Source of the DNA: Patiria miniata
Taxonomy: Eukaryota; Echinodermata; Asteroidea; Valvatida; Asterinidae
Direction: 5' to 3'
Length of the DNA: 64,000 nucleotides
NCBI RefSeq assembly: GCF_015706575.1
Contig: NW_024037050.1
Span: 2,852,001-2,916,000, forward strand
Shown: positions 50,376 to 62,524 of the stretch, piece by piece
Layout: every line of letters begins with the position of its first letter
Position numbering within the stretch: position 1 is the first letter of the stretch
The notes under the pieces: generated by a model
Told to the model about the DNA's origin: nothing
Database searches by the model: none
The model's input: only the letters and a program-made list of their open reading frames with translations
Position numbers and translations under genes: made by a program

Positions 50376-51113
50376 ACGCACCTGATGCCTGTTTAAAAAG
50401 AGCCTACATAATAATAGTGTTCACTGTTCCGTAACGAAAACTATGTTTATAGCACACGTATCTATAGGCCTACGACTAACGAGGCTGCCGTATACAATTT
50501 TCCAAACAACTGAAAACAGTTGACTAATTACTGCCCACAATATGGACTTCTGTTCGCCCATGGAGTCAAAGCAGATGCACACAGCAGTGTTCCACGTTTC
50601 GCCGCGGACTCCGCCTATTATTAAGACAGATTGTTTTTGAGGAGAATTCTAAGGAAGCCTGATGGCCGAGTGGTTAGAGTGGTAGTCCACAAGTCGCGGA
50701 GTGCGGGATCGAATCCTGTCGGTGTCTTTTTGCTTTTCAACGCACGCATACTATTCAGTCATTATAAGATGTTTAATTTCCCGTCGTTAAATACCAACAG
50801 TACCTTAGCTTAATCGGTAAGCACTGCTGCTGGTACTGTCAACGAGTTCCAGGTTGGCACCTTCGTACAGGTTCAGGGCATGTGGTCCACTCGGAGGATA
50901 AAGGCTTAGGGGCCGCCCTGTTCCTCCCTTAGCTCTTTGCTTTTACATGGTGACTGGCCCTCCGGGGTTACATGGATGGACAGGGAAGGAAGTGTGTATT
51001 GGTCGGGGACACCGAGACCCCGGAAGAGAACTAAGGGATTGGCTGGGGCATTGTTATGGCTCAGACCGATCCCTGAAAGCTTGACTAGCACATAACTTTT
51101 TGATTTTTTTTTG
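50330..51113 (+). repeat. Composite repeat, module B (right copy)
   Basis: Reverse-complement partner of 7275-8075. Shared landmarks in order are gaacgcacctgatgcc, ggcctacgactaacgaggc, the tRNA-like unit, accttagcttaatcggtaag, gtggtccactcggagga, acatggatggacaggg and a T-rich end. Confidence 0.75.
50654..50726 (+). other. tRNA-like Pol III module, second copy
   Basis: Box A TGGCCGAGTGG and box B GATCGAATCC, followed directly by TTTTT. The anticodon arm differs from the sister unit at 7661-7746. Leu/Ser-like in its box A, but the folding is poor, so I treat it as repeat-borne. Confidence 0.5.
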
Positions 51114-54100
51114 ATCCTCTATACAATTTAATACAATTTTAAATTCCCCAGAAAAGTCAAATTTGGCCCCATTTTGATTAAAATGCAAGGATAACCCCTT
51201 ACAATTCTAAATTTCCCAGAAATGTCAAATTTTGCCAAATTTTGATGAAAATGCAAGGTTAACCTCTTACAATTTAAAATTTCCAAGAAAAGTCAGATTT
51301 TTGCCAATTTTGATGAAAATGGAAGGCTAACTCCTTACAATTTTTAACTTGCCTGAAAAGTCTTATTTTGGGAAATTTTAAGGAAAATGTAAGGTTAACC
51401 CCTTACAGCTTTAAATTCCTCAGAACAGTCACATTTTGCCCAATTTTGATGAAAATGCAAGGTTAACCCCTTACAATTGAAAATATCCCAGAAAAGTCAG
51501 ATTTTGGCAAATTTTGATGAAAATACAAAATTTAACCCCTTACAGACTCGAACTTGCCAGAAGAGTCAAGTTTTGCCCGATTTTGATTAAAATGCAAGGT
51601 GAACCCCTTGCAATTCTAAATTTCCCAGAAATGTCAAATTTTGCCCAATTATGATGAAAATGCAAGGTTAACCCCTTACAATTTTAAACTTACCCGAAAA
51701 GTCAAATGTTGCCCAATTTTAAGGAAAAGCAAGGTTAACTCCTTACAATTCAATTTTTCTCAGAAAAGTCTAATTTGCCCAATTTTCATTAAAAAAAATG
51801 AAAGGTTACTCCCTATCAATTACAAAAATTCCAAGAAAAGTCAAATTTCGCCAAATTTTGATAAATGTTCAAGGTTAACCCCCTAACAATTTTAAATCTC
51901 CCAGAATTGTCAAATCTTGCCCAATTTTGATGAAAATGCAAGGTTAACCCCTTACAATTCTAATTTTCCCAGAAATGTCAAAAATTGCCCAATATGATGA
52001 AAATGCAAGGATTACCCCTTACAATTTTAAATTTCCCAGAAATGTCAAATTTTGCCCAATTTTGATGAAAAAGCAAAGTTAACCCCTTACAATTCTAAAT
52101 TTCCCAAAAATGTCAAATTTTGCCCAATTTTGATGAAAATGCAAGGTTAACCTCTTACAATTTTAAATAACCCAGAAAAGCCAAATTCGGCCAAATTTTG
52201 ATGAAATGAAAGGTTAACCTCTTTAATACAATTTTAAATTCCCCAGAAAAGTCAAATTTGGCCCCATTTTGATTAAAATGCAAGGATAACCCCTTACAAT
52301 TCTAAATTTCCCAGAAATGTCAAATTTTGCCAAATTTTGATGAAAATGCAAGGTTAACCCCTTACAATTCTAAATTTCCCAAAAATGTCAAATTTTGCCC
52401 AATTTTGATAAAAATGCAAGGTTAACCTCTTACAATTTTAAATTCCCCAGAAAAGTCAAAAATCTGCCAAATTTTGATGAAATGCAAGGTTAACCTCTTA
52501 CAATTTTAATTCCCCAGAAAAGTCAGATTTTGGCCAATTTTGATGAAAATGCAAGGTTAAAACCTTGCAACTTTAAACTTGCCTGAAAAGTCGGACTTTG
52601 GCCGATTTTGATGAAAATGCAAAATAAACCCCTTACAATTGTCATTTTACAGAAAAGTAAAATTGTAGGCAATATTAATAAAAATGCAAAGTTAACCTCT
52701 TACAATTTAAAATTTCCAAGAAAAGTCAGATTTTTGCCAATTTTGATGAAAATGGAAGGCTAACTCCTTACAATTTTTAACTTGCCTGAAAAGTCTTATT
52801 TTGGGAAATTTTAAGGAAAATGTAAGGTTAACCCCTTACAGCTTTAAATTCCTCAGAACAGTCACATTTTGCCCAATTTTGATGAAAATGCAAGGTTAAC
52901 CCCTTACAATTGAAAATATCCCAGAAAAGTCAGATTTTGGCAAATTTTGATGAAAATACAAAATTTAACCCCTTACAGACTCGAACTTGCCAGAAGAGTC
53001 AAGTTTTGCCCGATTTTGATTAAAATGCAAGGTGAACCCCTTGCAATTCTAAATTTCCCAGAAATGTCAAATTTTGCCTAATTATGATGAAAATGCAAGG
53101 TTAACCCCTTACAATTTTAAACTTACCCGAAAAGTCAAATGTTGCCCAATTTTAAGGAAAAGCAAGGTTAACTCCTTACAATTCAATTTTTCTCAGAAAA
53201 GTCTAATTTGCCCAATTTTCATTAAAAAAAATGAAAGGTTACTCCCTATCAATTACAAAATTTCCAAGAAAAGTCAAATTTCGCCAAATTTTGATAAATG
53301 TTCAAGGTTAACCCCCTAACAATTTTAAATCTCCCAGAATTGTCAAATCTTGCCCAATTTTGATGAAAATGCAAGGTTAACCCCTTACAATTCTAATTTT
53401 CCCAGAAATGTCAAAAATTGCCCAATATGATGAAAATGCAAGGATTACCCCTTACAATTTTAAATTTCCCAGAAATGTCAAATTTTGCCCAATTTTGATG
53501 AAAAAGCAAAGTTAACCCCTTACAATTCTAAATTTCCCAAAAATGTCAAATTTTGCCCAATTTTGATGAAAATGCAAGGTTAACCTCTTACAATTTTAAA
53601 TAACCCAGAAAAGCCAAATTCGGCCAAATTTTGATGAAATGAAAGGTTAACCTCTTTAATACAATTTTAAATTCCCCAGAAAAGTCAAATTTGGCCCCAT
53701 TTTGATTAAAATGCAAGGATAACCCCTTACAATTCTAAATTTCCCAGAAATGTCAAATTTTGCCAAATTTTGATGAAAATGCAAGGTTAACCCCTTACAA
53801 TTCTAAATTTCCCAAAAATGTCAAATTTTGCCCAATTTTGATAAAAATGCAAGGTTAACCTCTTACAATTTTAAATTCCCCAGAAAAGTCAAAAATCTGC
53901 CAAATTTTGATGAAATGCAAGGTTAACCTCTTACAATTTTAATTCCCCAGAAAAGTCAGATTTTGGCCAATTTTGATGAAAATGCAAGGTTAAAACCTTG
54001 CAACTTTAAACTTGCCTGAAAAGTCGGACTTTGGCCGATTTTGATGAAAATGCAAAATAAACCCCTTACAATTGTCATTTTACAGAAAAGTAAAATTGTG

Positions 54101-55695
54101 GGCAATATTAATAAAAATGCAAAGTTAACCTCTTACAATTTAAAATTTCCAAGAAAAGTCAGATTTTTGCCAATTTTGATGAAAATGGAAGGCTAACTCC
54201 TTACAATTTTTAACTTGCCTGAAAAGTCTTATTTTGGGAAATTTTAAGGAAAATGTAAGGTTAACCCCTTACAGCTTTAAATTCCTCAGAACAGTCACAT
54301 TTTGCCCAATTTTGATGAAAATGCAAGGTTAACCCCTTACAATTGAAAATATCCCAGAAAAGTCAGATTTTGGCAAATTTTGATGAAAATACAAAATTTA
54401 ACCCCTTACAGACTCGAACTTGCCAGAAGAGTCAAGTTTTGCCCGATTTTGATTAAAATGCAAGGTGAACCCCTTGCAATTCTAAATTTCCCAGAAATGT
54501 CAAATTTTGCCCAATTATGATGAAAATGCAAGGTTAACCCCTTACAATTTTAAACTTACCCGAAAAGTCAAATGTTGCCCAATTTTAAGGAAAAGCAAGG
54601 TTAACTCCTTACAATTCAATTTTTCTCAGAAAAGTCTAATTTGCCCAATTTTCATTAAAAAAAATGAAAGGTTACTCCCTATCAATTACAAAATTTCCAA
54701 GAAAAGTCAAATTTCGCCAAATTTTGATAAATGTTCAAGGTTAACCCCCTAACAATTTTAAATCTCCCAGAATTGTCAAATCTTGCCCAATTTTGATGAA
54801 AATGCAAGGTTAACCCCTTACAATTCTAATTTTCCCAGAAATGTCAAAAATTGCCCAATATGATGAAAATGCAAGGATTACCCCTTACAATTTTAAATTT
54901 CCCAGAAAAGTCAAATTTTGCCCAATTTTAATAAAAATGCATGGTTAACCCCTTACTATTTAAAATTTCACAGAAAAGTAAGATTTTGGCCAATTTTGAT
55001 AAAAATGCAAGGTTAACCCCTTGCAAACATAAACTTGCCTAATAAGTCTAATTTTGCCAAATTTTAAGGAAAATGCAAGGTTAACCCCCTTACATATTTT
55101 TTTTTTCCAGAAAAGTCAAGTTTGCCCAATTTTCATGAAAATGCAAGGTGAACCCCTTACAATTCTAAATTTCCCAGAAATGTCAAATTTTGCCCAATTA
55201 TGATGAAAATGCAAGGTTAACCCCTTACAATTTCAAACTTACCTGAAAAGTCAAATTTTGCCCAAATTTAAGAAAAAATGCAAGGTTAACCCCCTTACAA
55301 CTTCAAATTTCGCAGAAAAGTCAAATTTTACCAAATTTTAAGGAAAACGCAAGGTTAACCCCTTACAAATTTGATTTTTTCCCAGAAAAATATTTTTTGC
55401 CTTACTTTGATGAAAAAGCAAGGTTAACCCCTAACAATTTTGAACATGCCAGAAAATTGAAAAATTTTGCCCGATTTTGATGAAAATGCAACGGTTAACC
55501 CCTTGCAATGATAAATTCCCCAGAAAAGTCAAGTTTTGCCCGATTTTTGATGAAAATGCAATTTCGATTTTTTTTCAAGAACAGTCAAATTTTGCCAAGC
55601 TTTTATGAATATGCAAGGTTATCACCCTGCAACTTAAAATTTCCCAGAAGAGTCCAATTTTGCCCAATTTAAAGGGAAACGTAAAGTTAACCCCT
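51114..55695. repeat. AT-rich satellite: ~68-bp monomers in a 1433-bp higher-order repeat
   Basis: Each monomer is a variant of gatgaaaatgcaaggttaa, ccccttacaatt, taaatttcccagaaa, gtcaaattttgccc. From about 51250 to 54900 the same ordered series of about 21 monomers repeats with a 1433-bp period (for example 51641, 53074 and 54507 are equivalent points) and near identity. The first unit lacks about 330 bp at its start. After 54900 the monomers are more diverged and unordered. The 81-codon frames inside are by-products of the repeat. Confidence 0.95.
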
Positions 55696-55929
55696 TACAA
55701 TGGCTACCTGGTATTCACGAGGTTTATTTGAGGGCGTACTACGCGCAATGTCCAAATCCAACATCAAGGAGTGTACATTCAGACAATCCCGGCCAAAATG
55801 GTTGGGACACTTCCTGAGCGTTGCACGGTCACCCACTCCCCCGCTCCCCCGGTCAATGTTGTTCTCTCCAGCTGATGGAGTACACACCGCGTCACTGAAC
55901 GGGGGTCGGGGGTTTGGGGCTTAGCGAGA
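55696..55929. other. Unique junction between satellite and module A
   Basis: About 230 bp of moderately GC-rich sequence starting aatggctacctggtattcac, with no match elsewhere in the window and no convincing gene. Confidence 0.4.
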
Positions 55930-56457
55930 TTTGGCCAGGATTGTAGGCAGCGTGATATCAGCCGATGGCTCGTCCATTTATAAGACACTGGCATTTTGAC
56001 GCCTTGAAAATATTTCCGATGATAAATATAAACGACAAGGCGCCGAAAGCGTGGATCACAACAGGCGACAAGGGCCCAAGCAGGAATTTCGCAGGGGGGG
56101 GGGGGGGGGGAGGGGGGGGGGGGGGGAGGGTTCATCAGCAAACAAAAATCTGAAATGTAGACAGACAGTTTTTTTCTCCTGACATTTTGGCCTCCGAAAA
56201 TCAATGGTGGATGAAGGGGGGGGGGGGGGCTCAAAACAAAATACTTCCAAACCATACTTTCAATCCGACAATTATTAACACTACATATTTCAGGGTAGTG
56301 GACAAATACCCCCTGACCCCTGGGTGTCGCGGGGGGGGGGGCAAGTGGGTCAATGATCTCTAAAAAAAAACCCAACTGCTACTTTGCTTGATATTTTGGT
56401 TTTCCTTATACTGATATTTTAAGCGCCGATTCTACCCTCCTCAGGGCAGTGGCATAG

Positions 56458-56501
<44 letters not shown>

Positions 56502-56550
56502 GCACTGAGGAAAATTGCAACCGGCTACAGATATTAAGATCGAGCCAGGT
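55930..56550 (-). repeat. Composite repeat, module A (right copy) with expanded G runs
   Basis: Reverse complement of 5838-6185: gcagcgtgatatcagccga, gcattttgacgcctt, gcgtggatcacaacaggcg, ctcagggcagtggcatag, attgcaaccggctac. G tracts have grown at 56095-56126, 56218-56229, 56331-56341 and 56459-56500. Confidence 0.7.
56459..56500 (+). repeat. Uninterrupted run of 42 G
   Basis: Homopolymer of 42 consecutive G, the expanded counterpart of the C run at 5888-5912. Its length is probably uncertain in any assembly. Confidence 0.95.
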
Positions 56551-57338
56551 GGGGCCGCGCGCATCAAAATGCATTACGGACACACTCTCGCAAAATGTGG
56601 TCCGGCAGCTTTCTATACAAAAAACCTCGTTGGCTTGGGGTTTTGTACGTAAACCTTATCAGTCAGCCGATCACGCTCAATTGACTTCGGCCAAACCGCA
56701 GTCCCATCATAAGAAATCAGTTAACAATGTTAACCGGAACAATTTTTTCCAAGAGTGTGTCTCTAATGGTTGATGGGCTTTTAAAAAGAACTTTTGCAAA
56801 TGGGAAAGACACTTTGGAAACATCCAATCAGTTTGAATATGCATCATGAATTTCTGAATAAACGAGCACATTTTAAACAGTATTTAATTACTATTATTTT
56901 TCGGTGTGGTGTTGGGGGGGGGGGTTGGCTGTGGGGGGGGGGGGGGGGGGCTAGACAGAAGATATATCAGAATGGCGCAATAAGACCAACAGCGGGCGCA
57001 ATAATTTTGATTAGGGTTTCAAAATTTTTTACGCGTCCGAGTCGTTAATTTGCATAAAAAGTGCCCCCCACAATTTTTTGTAAAAAACGAGACCGTCTTG
57101 TTTAAAAATCGGTGGAATCGTGCGAATATAGCCGAGGATCATCTCCCTAGCTTTTGGGCTATTATCTAAGAGCAGATTTGATAAAATTGGGGTCCAAAAA
57201 TGGGCCCTATTTGCACGAGAAAATCATGTAGGGATGCCACTGGTAACTTTGGTAGTATGCAGGCTCAGCATTACCGGCAGGCTTCAAGCAGTGGGGTCTG
57301 CGCGACATATCGGCTTTCGGGTGTAGCGTGAATTTAGA

Positions 57339-57461
57339 TTTCTATGAAAATCGGACTCATTGGTAATACTGCGCATGCGTAGGTATGATCATTAGGAAAG
57401 TGACCGGTCACGTGAGAGGGATTAACCAATAAAAGGGAAAAGGGTCCGATTTTCATAGGAG
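57339..57461. repeat. Short inverted repeat
   Basis: tctatgaaaatcggactc at the left is inverted at 57441-57460 (gtccgattttcatagga), around a loop that includes gcgcatgcgta. Possible small MITE. Confidence 0.4.
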
Positions 57462-57893
57462 TCGGATTTTCATGTGACACCGGTACGGTCTTTACAAAAA
57501 ACTCTTGAATGCCGGTAGACTCTTGGGGCGCCCTATCCGCGTGAGGCGCCCCAAGTTATTTAAGTTTTCAAAGGCGCTTTTGACACGGACCAGCGCGCCG
57601 CGGTTCATACGTTTTGTTGTGTGTATCCACTTTTACAAAACATTACAATGTGGACCACATTTCCATCTTTGTGCATGTGGAATGTACACATATCCAATAC
57701 ATGTCAATTTGCAATGGCCATATGATTATTTTATGCCAATTGCAAGGAATGGTGGTGCAGCCCTGCTGATGCGACGGTCGGCTCGTTATATCTTTTCCAG
57801 AAGCACGTGGCAGGCGCTCTCAAATTTCTCACACGCCGCTTCGGTGTAAATAGGCTACAACACCTTTGGCTGTATCCGCGTCGGAAGGAAATC

Positions 57894-58010
57894 ATGAAGA
57901 TGTCAGAAATATTGAGAGACAAGATGGAGACGCAGGCTTCCGATCTTCAGTTTCCTCAAGCTTCACTTCACAACTCCGAAATTTCCAAAATCATGGTCTT
58001 CATGCAGTTG
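57894..58010 (+). CDS. Candidate 5' exon of an unknown gene (weak)
   Basis: From the ATG at 57894 the frame MKMSEILRDKMETQAS... runs about 39 codons to a possible donor (ttgg|gtaaat) near 58011. The composition is protein-like and the codons are not repetitive. No downstream exon is identified in the window, so this is only a candidate. Confidence 0.25.
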
Positions 58011-58740
58011 GGTAAATATCAACATTTTTTTTATGGCAATGCTCTCTGACGACCGGGAAAAAAGTACTAGTACTAAGCCTATAGTTACAACAAACGTCAC
58101 TGCGCGCCCTTTCCTATGTGCTCTAGTGGGGCGGACTCTATATGCATTTTTGGGTACACTCTCTCCCAACACATATAGCCTATAGGCGGTACTTCAACAA
58201 GTGCACAATAATTTAATGCCATTTTGTCTGACCCTTTTAGGGGCGGGTCATGACGCTAAAAAGTGGGGGGCTGCGCCAGCAAAAGAACGATTCCGATAAT
58301 TTCACCTCACCCATAGAGCTGCTCACCCAAGTGAAAATAAAATACTTCAAGAATTTCGCCATTGCTGGGAGTTGGCCATATTTTTAAACAGTAAGGGGCA
58401 AATGGCGTAAACAACAAAAAATCGGCTGCAACAGGCAATAGTTTTTTTCCAATCCAATAGGCCTATAGTTGTGCAATTTCCAAAGGTTGGCATTATACAC
58501 TTCAGTCATTGTTCTGCATCCCACTTTTACGTAGATTGTACATTATGAGGCCGTTGAAAGAAACAGCGTTGATGCGAAATCAAATCCCTTTTGCTATAAT
58601 GGCCTGGAATTACGACATTCAGAGCATTTTGCGTCTGTTAGGGGATTTCAAATTCCTGCTCTTAATAGTGGCCGTTTCTGTGTTATCCTCTTGGTCGGAA
58701 ATCCTCTCAAATATTTCCTTGTTCGTATTTTACCCATATA

Positions 58741-58870
58741 ATCCGAGAGCCCATTGAGGTCTCTCACAAAAGGTTTAATGGCGGCAGCGAGTAGGTGGGG
58801 TGTCCAACCTTCAAAACCGTAATTCTTAAGTGTCATACCCGTGCGTCTGGGAGGGGACACCGCCTACATT
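58741..58870 (-). repeat. Inverted repeat pair U, left copy
   Basis: gagagcccattgagg, cgagtaggtggggtgtccaa and acttaag-type words pair with 60896-61035 in reverse complement. Confidence 0.65.
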
Positions 58871-60237
58871 TTTGTTTATGTCTAAGTTCATTAGAACGAT
58901 CATTCCAACACCAAACAGTCATTTGTGAGTCTGCTTTTGCGGAATTCCAACTTACGAATAAAAAATCCCGTGCAAAATTCACTTAAGAACGGCAAGTTAA
59001 TTGCCGATTTCTGCACGGCTTAAAAAGTATTACGCAATGCACACCAAAGCATCGCCTACCCACGTACTGCATTGCAAAACCACTGCAATGTAACATAGTG
59101 TAATATACGATATTATGCATTAATATTATGCCGGCCCAAATATTCGAGATAGTCATGATTTTGCGAATTACGCAATAATGCAACCTATCACATTATTAAG
59201 AAATAAATGTCTGCGTTAATATGGCCCAGTTAGTCAATTCTCATGGTATTTAGATTTGTTGACGATGTATCAAAGCCTACCTGATACATGAATGGACTGT
59301 AAAGCAGACTCACTCATGGCGGAGCCTGAATTATTAAAGAGAGATACATTACGAAGAAGGCCTGAAAGCAAGCAAAAGATTTAGGATGTATGATATGGCG
59401 AACACTTTAGTATGCCGGGGATCCTAAGGGCCATTTGGATTTTCTCCCTAGTTTGATGCGAGTCCTTTTCGGCATAAAAAAGGATGATACAAAATGGCCG
59501 GGATTGATGATTTTCCCCTTTAAAAACTGCTATTGAATTGGACACACCAAAGAAGCGCTGTTCTAAACGGGCATGTTTTTCCACTCATCCGGAAAACAGA
59601 GATCCCAACTAACGGAAGTCATACGCATGTTTAATTAAAGTAACACAATTTTTACAGCTGTCCATGGAGTGTTAAACTTTTCCAACCAAAGGCGCACAGT
59701 TTCTTAAAAAAGAAAGTAAAAAAAAACCACCGCAATATTTCATATATTATCAGATCAATACATTCATGTGTATAATGGTTCATATAGGGCCTATAGAGTG
59801 ATTCTTGATTCAAGACATTCTTTGATTTTGATCGAAATAGACCATGGGACTGTTATGAATGTGTACTTATAAGTGGAGGAAGGGGAAAATCTATATATGT
59901 ATAATTATTTGTTTATGAATTAAATGATTGATACCAAAAAAGTACTAATGAGGCCTATACATAATTATGCATAAATCGGAACCACTACAGTACCGTGAGA
60001 TCAGGAAGTGGGAGTGTTTCTGGGGGTTTAGAAGTTTTTGAAAAAGAATGAATAATTCACAAATAATGCGTTGTAATTCCAAAACTGTGTAACACTCTGT
60101 TATTTTACAGTACATCTGTACGGAACGTGTTTATTTTTAAAATTACTGTCATGGTATTTCGCGATTCTTGGGGGCTGTTTTGCAAACTGATACGTATGCC
60201 TCAATGCTATTACGTCATTTCACAAAAAAATGAGTTA
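58871..60237. other. AT-rich intergenic stretch
   Basis: Between the two copies of repeat U. No gene, no clear repeat structure seen by eye. Confidence 0.4.
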
Positions 60238-60417
60238 AACCCGGTTCATACTCTGCGCGAAAGCGAAAGCGAACGCGACTTGTGACGTCGTGGCAAGTAT
60301 TCGCGCTGCGAATTCGTAAAAGTTGAACATATTTCAACTCGGGCGAATTTCGCAGCGAATGTTTTATGACGTCAAATTCGCTTCGCATTCGCTTTCGCAT
60401 GAAGTATGAACCGGGCT
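60238..60417. mobile_element. Foldback MITE with TTA flanks (PIF/Harbinger-like)
   Basis: AACCCGGTTCATACT at the left pairs with AGTATGAACCGGGCT at the right. TTA lies directly outside both ends (60235-60237 and 60418-60420). Inside, gcgaaagcgaa and ttcgctttcgc pair, as do tgacgtc words. 180 bp. Confidence 0.75.
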
Positions 60418-60895
60418 TTACGGTTTTGCGTTATTTCGCGGTAAATAAAGCCGTTCGCAGATTTTGCACGAGTTTTTTTTATTCTTAACTTGACATTCTG
60501 CAAACGCTGACTCGTACACTACCGTTTGGTGTTGGAATACTCGTTGTGCTCAATGTTTAAACACATAAAACAAAAAGCACCTTAGAAGGCGGCTAATTAT
60601 TGAACTTTAACTCGTTCTTAAGCACAAAATGCACGGGAAAAGCTATTTTTAAGTTGTGGATTTTGCATTATAGTCACAAGCAGCTTATAGTGAAGGTTTC
60701 GCTCTTGTACTCAAAAGTTTAATTAACAGTAAATAATTAGTGCTAATCAGGCCGTTCTTAAACATGGATGCACACGGGATTTCTCATCCTTAAGTTATTG
60801 GTTATTGATAAATTTTTCGAAAACTATCTTTTCGCTTTGGAACCGTGCTTGTGTGCGATATTCTAATTAAAAGTCAATTTTTTTTGGGGGGGGGG

Positions 60896-61035
60896 GGGGT
60901 CTTTAGATGGTGCCCCTCCGAAACGCACGGGGTGTGTCACTTAAGAGTGACGGTTTTGACGGTTGGACACCCCCACCTACTCGCTGCCACCATCAAACCT
61001 TTTGTGCGCGATATTCTAATTAAACCTCAATGGGC
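60896..61035 (+). repeat. Inverted repeat pair U, right copy
   Basis: gacggttttgacggttggac, acctactcgctgccacc and aacctcaatgggctctcgg are inverted relative to 58741-58870. A G run (60883-60898) and a LINE fragment border it. Confidence 0.65.
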
Positions 61036-61895
61036 TCTCGGACTTCTGCCACATCAAGAGTTCCGCAAGGAGCAGTGCTCGGACCATACTGCTGACTTTA
61101 CCTGCCGAGCCAGTTGACTTCACAAGGAGACTATTCGCTGACAATTGCCTAGTTTACCAACAAATATCACCTGACAAGGACACCTCAACTCTACAAAGCA
61201 ATTTCAAGTTGCTCGAATCATGGCAGAATGAATGGCTCATGAACTTTAATCCATCGAAGTGCTGTACTATCACATTTGCTTACCGGAATCCTCCAAAGAG
61301 ATCCTACACCTTTTGTGGGGAGCAACTCACATCGAACACAGCTTGCTGCAGCCAAAACCCAGAAATTTCTCGGAGTCATCAGGCGGAATATTATGTGGAG
61401 CTGCCCAGAAGAAGTGAAATCCATGGCATATCCTATCTTTGGAGTATGCAGTGACTGTGTGGGACACACACTGAGTGTAATATACCGTAACACTAGGCAG
61501 AGTCCAAAAATATGCAACAAGATTCTGCACAAAAAAATTACAGTATAGGAAGAGGGGACAGTCACTGGAATCCTGGAGCACATCAAGTGGGGAGACATGG
61601 AAGAGCAAAGGAAGATACAAAGGCTATCAGTGCTCTACAAAATCAATCATGAGCTGGGTTACATCTAACGAGCAGATCACCTCAACTGAAACACAAGAAA
61701 TACCAGGGGGCACCAACAAAAATCCTACAAACGACATGCAACCAAGGAAGCCTACTGGAACTCTTTCTTCCTCGAGAACAATTACAGGATGGAAGAAGTT
61801 GCCAGCAGACGTCGTCAACTCGGGACACTACTTGCATTCAACGATAGGGCATCCAAGCACTACATGGACAATTACATGTAAGGCTATTTACTAAG
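61036..61895 (+). pseudogene. Degraded LINE reverse transcriptase fragment
   Basis: Pieces in different frames read PQGAVLGP, then RLFADNCLVYQQ (the catalytic FADD box changed to FADN), then LLESWQNEWLMNFNPSKC, then AKTQKFLGVIRRNI, and finally PRTITGWKKLPADVVNS. This is the order seen in CR1/RTE-like RT proteins. Frameshifts and stops make it non-functional. Confidence 0.75.
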
Positions 61896-62524
61896 GTCAC
61901 CTACACATAAGGTCAGAAGTTAGTGTGATAGTCCTGAGTGAATTTTACTGACTCAACCATGCAGAACCAGAAACATGCAGATTTCGTGGTTTTCAGGACG
62001 CAGTGCCCCTTTAATTTCGCCTTAGGAACTATTTTATCATCTTCCAAAACTTGTTGGAGCTAATATCGACTGTCCCATCCTCAAATTAAACATATTTGTA
62101 TACTGGCGTCTTTCGACTTTCCGATGTTTTTTTAGACATGATAATGCTCACTTTCTTCCTTGTAAACAACATGCTAATTGTAAAAAGAAATGGCCTCAAG
62201 GTGTTAACCTTCTGTATGGCCCTTTATTGGAGAAGTGATATAGGATAGTGGCCTTGAATAAGGAAGCAATGAACATTGTTAAAAATTGTTTAAACAACAC
62301 CTTTTAAAAAGACCGTTTGATCGTTTTGCCTTTGCTAGCTATAGAGTTTTCACGGGCATCCGTTCATCAATTTTCCTGTAACCCTCGGACGCTATCATGC
62401 ATGGCAGGCTGATAAAGCTGATGTGGTTCAACGTCGCAGCTACTCAAGGAATTCTTCAACACTGCTGAGTCTGGTAAGTGTTTGCACTTCTTATGTTACT
62501 GAATTATTGTTTTTAATAATGTTA

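Noticed and set aside
51641..54752. Three equal 81-codon frames spaced 1433 bp apart
   Set aside because: They lie entirely in satellite monomers and repeat only because the DNA repeats.
55779..56375. 198-residue minus-strand frame
   Set aside because: Runs through G tracts of module A, giving proline runs; the left copy of the module does not support it.
62395..62473. Possible exon ending at ctggtaagtg
   Set aside because: A good donor-like site, but the open frame is short, has a nearby stop and no partner exon is visible.
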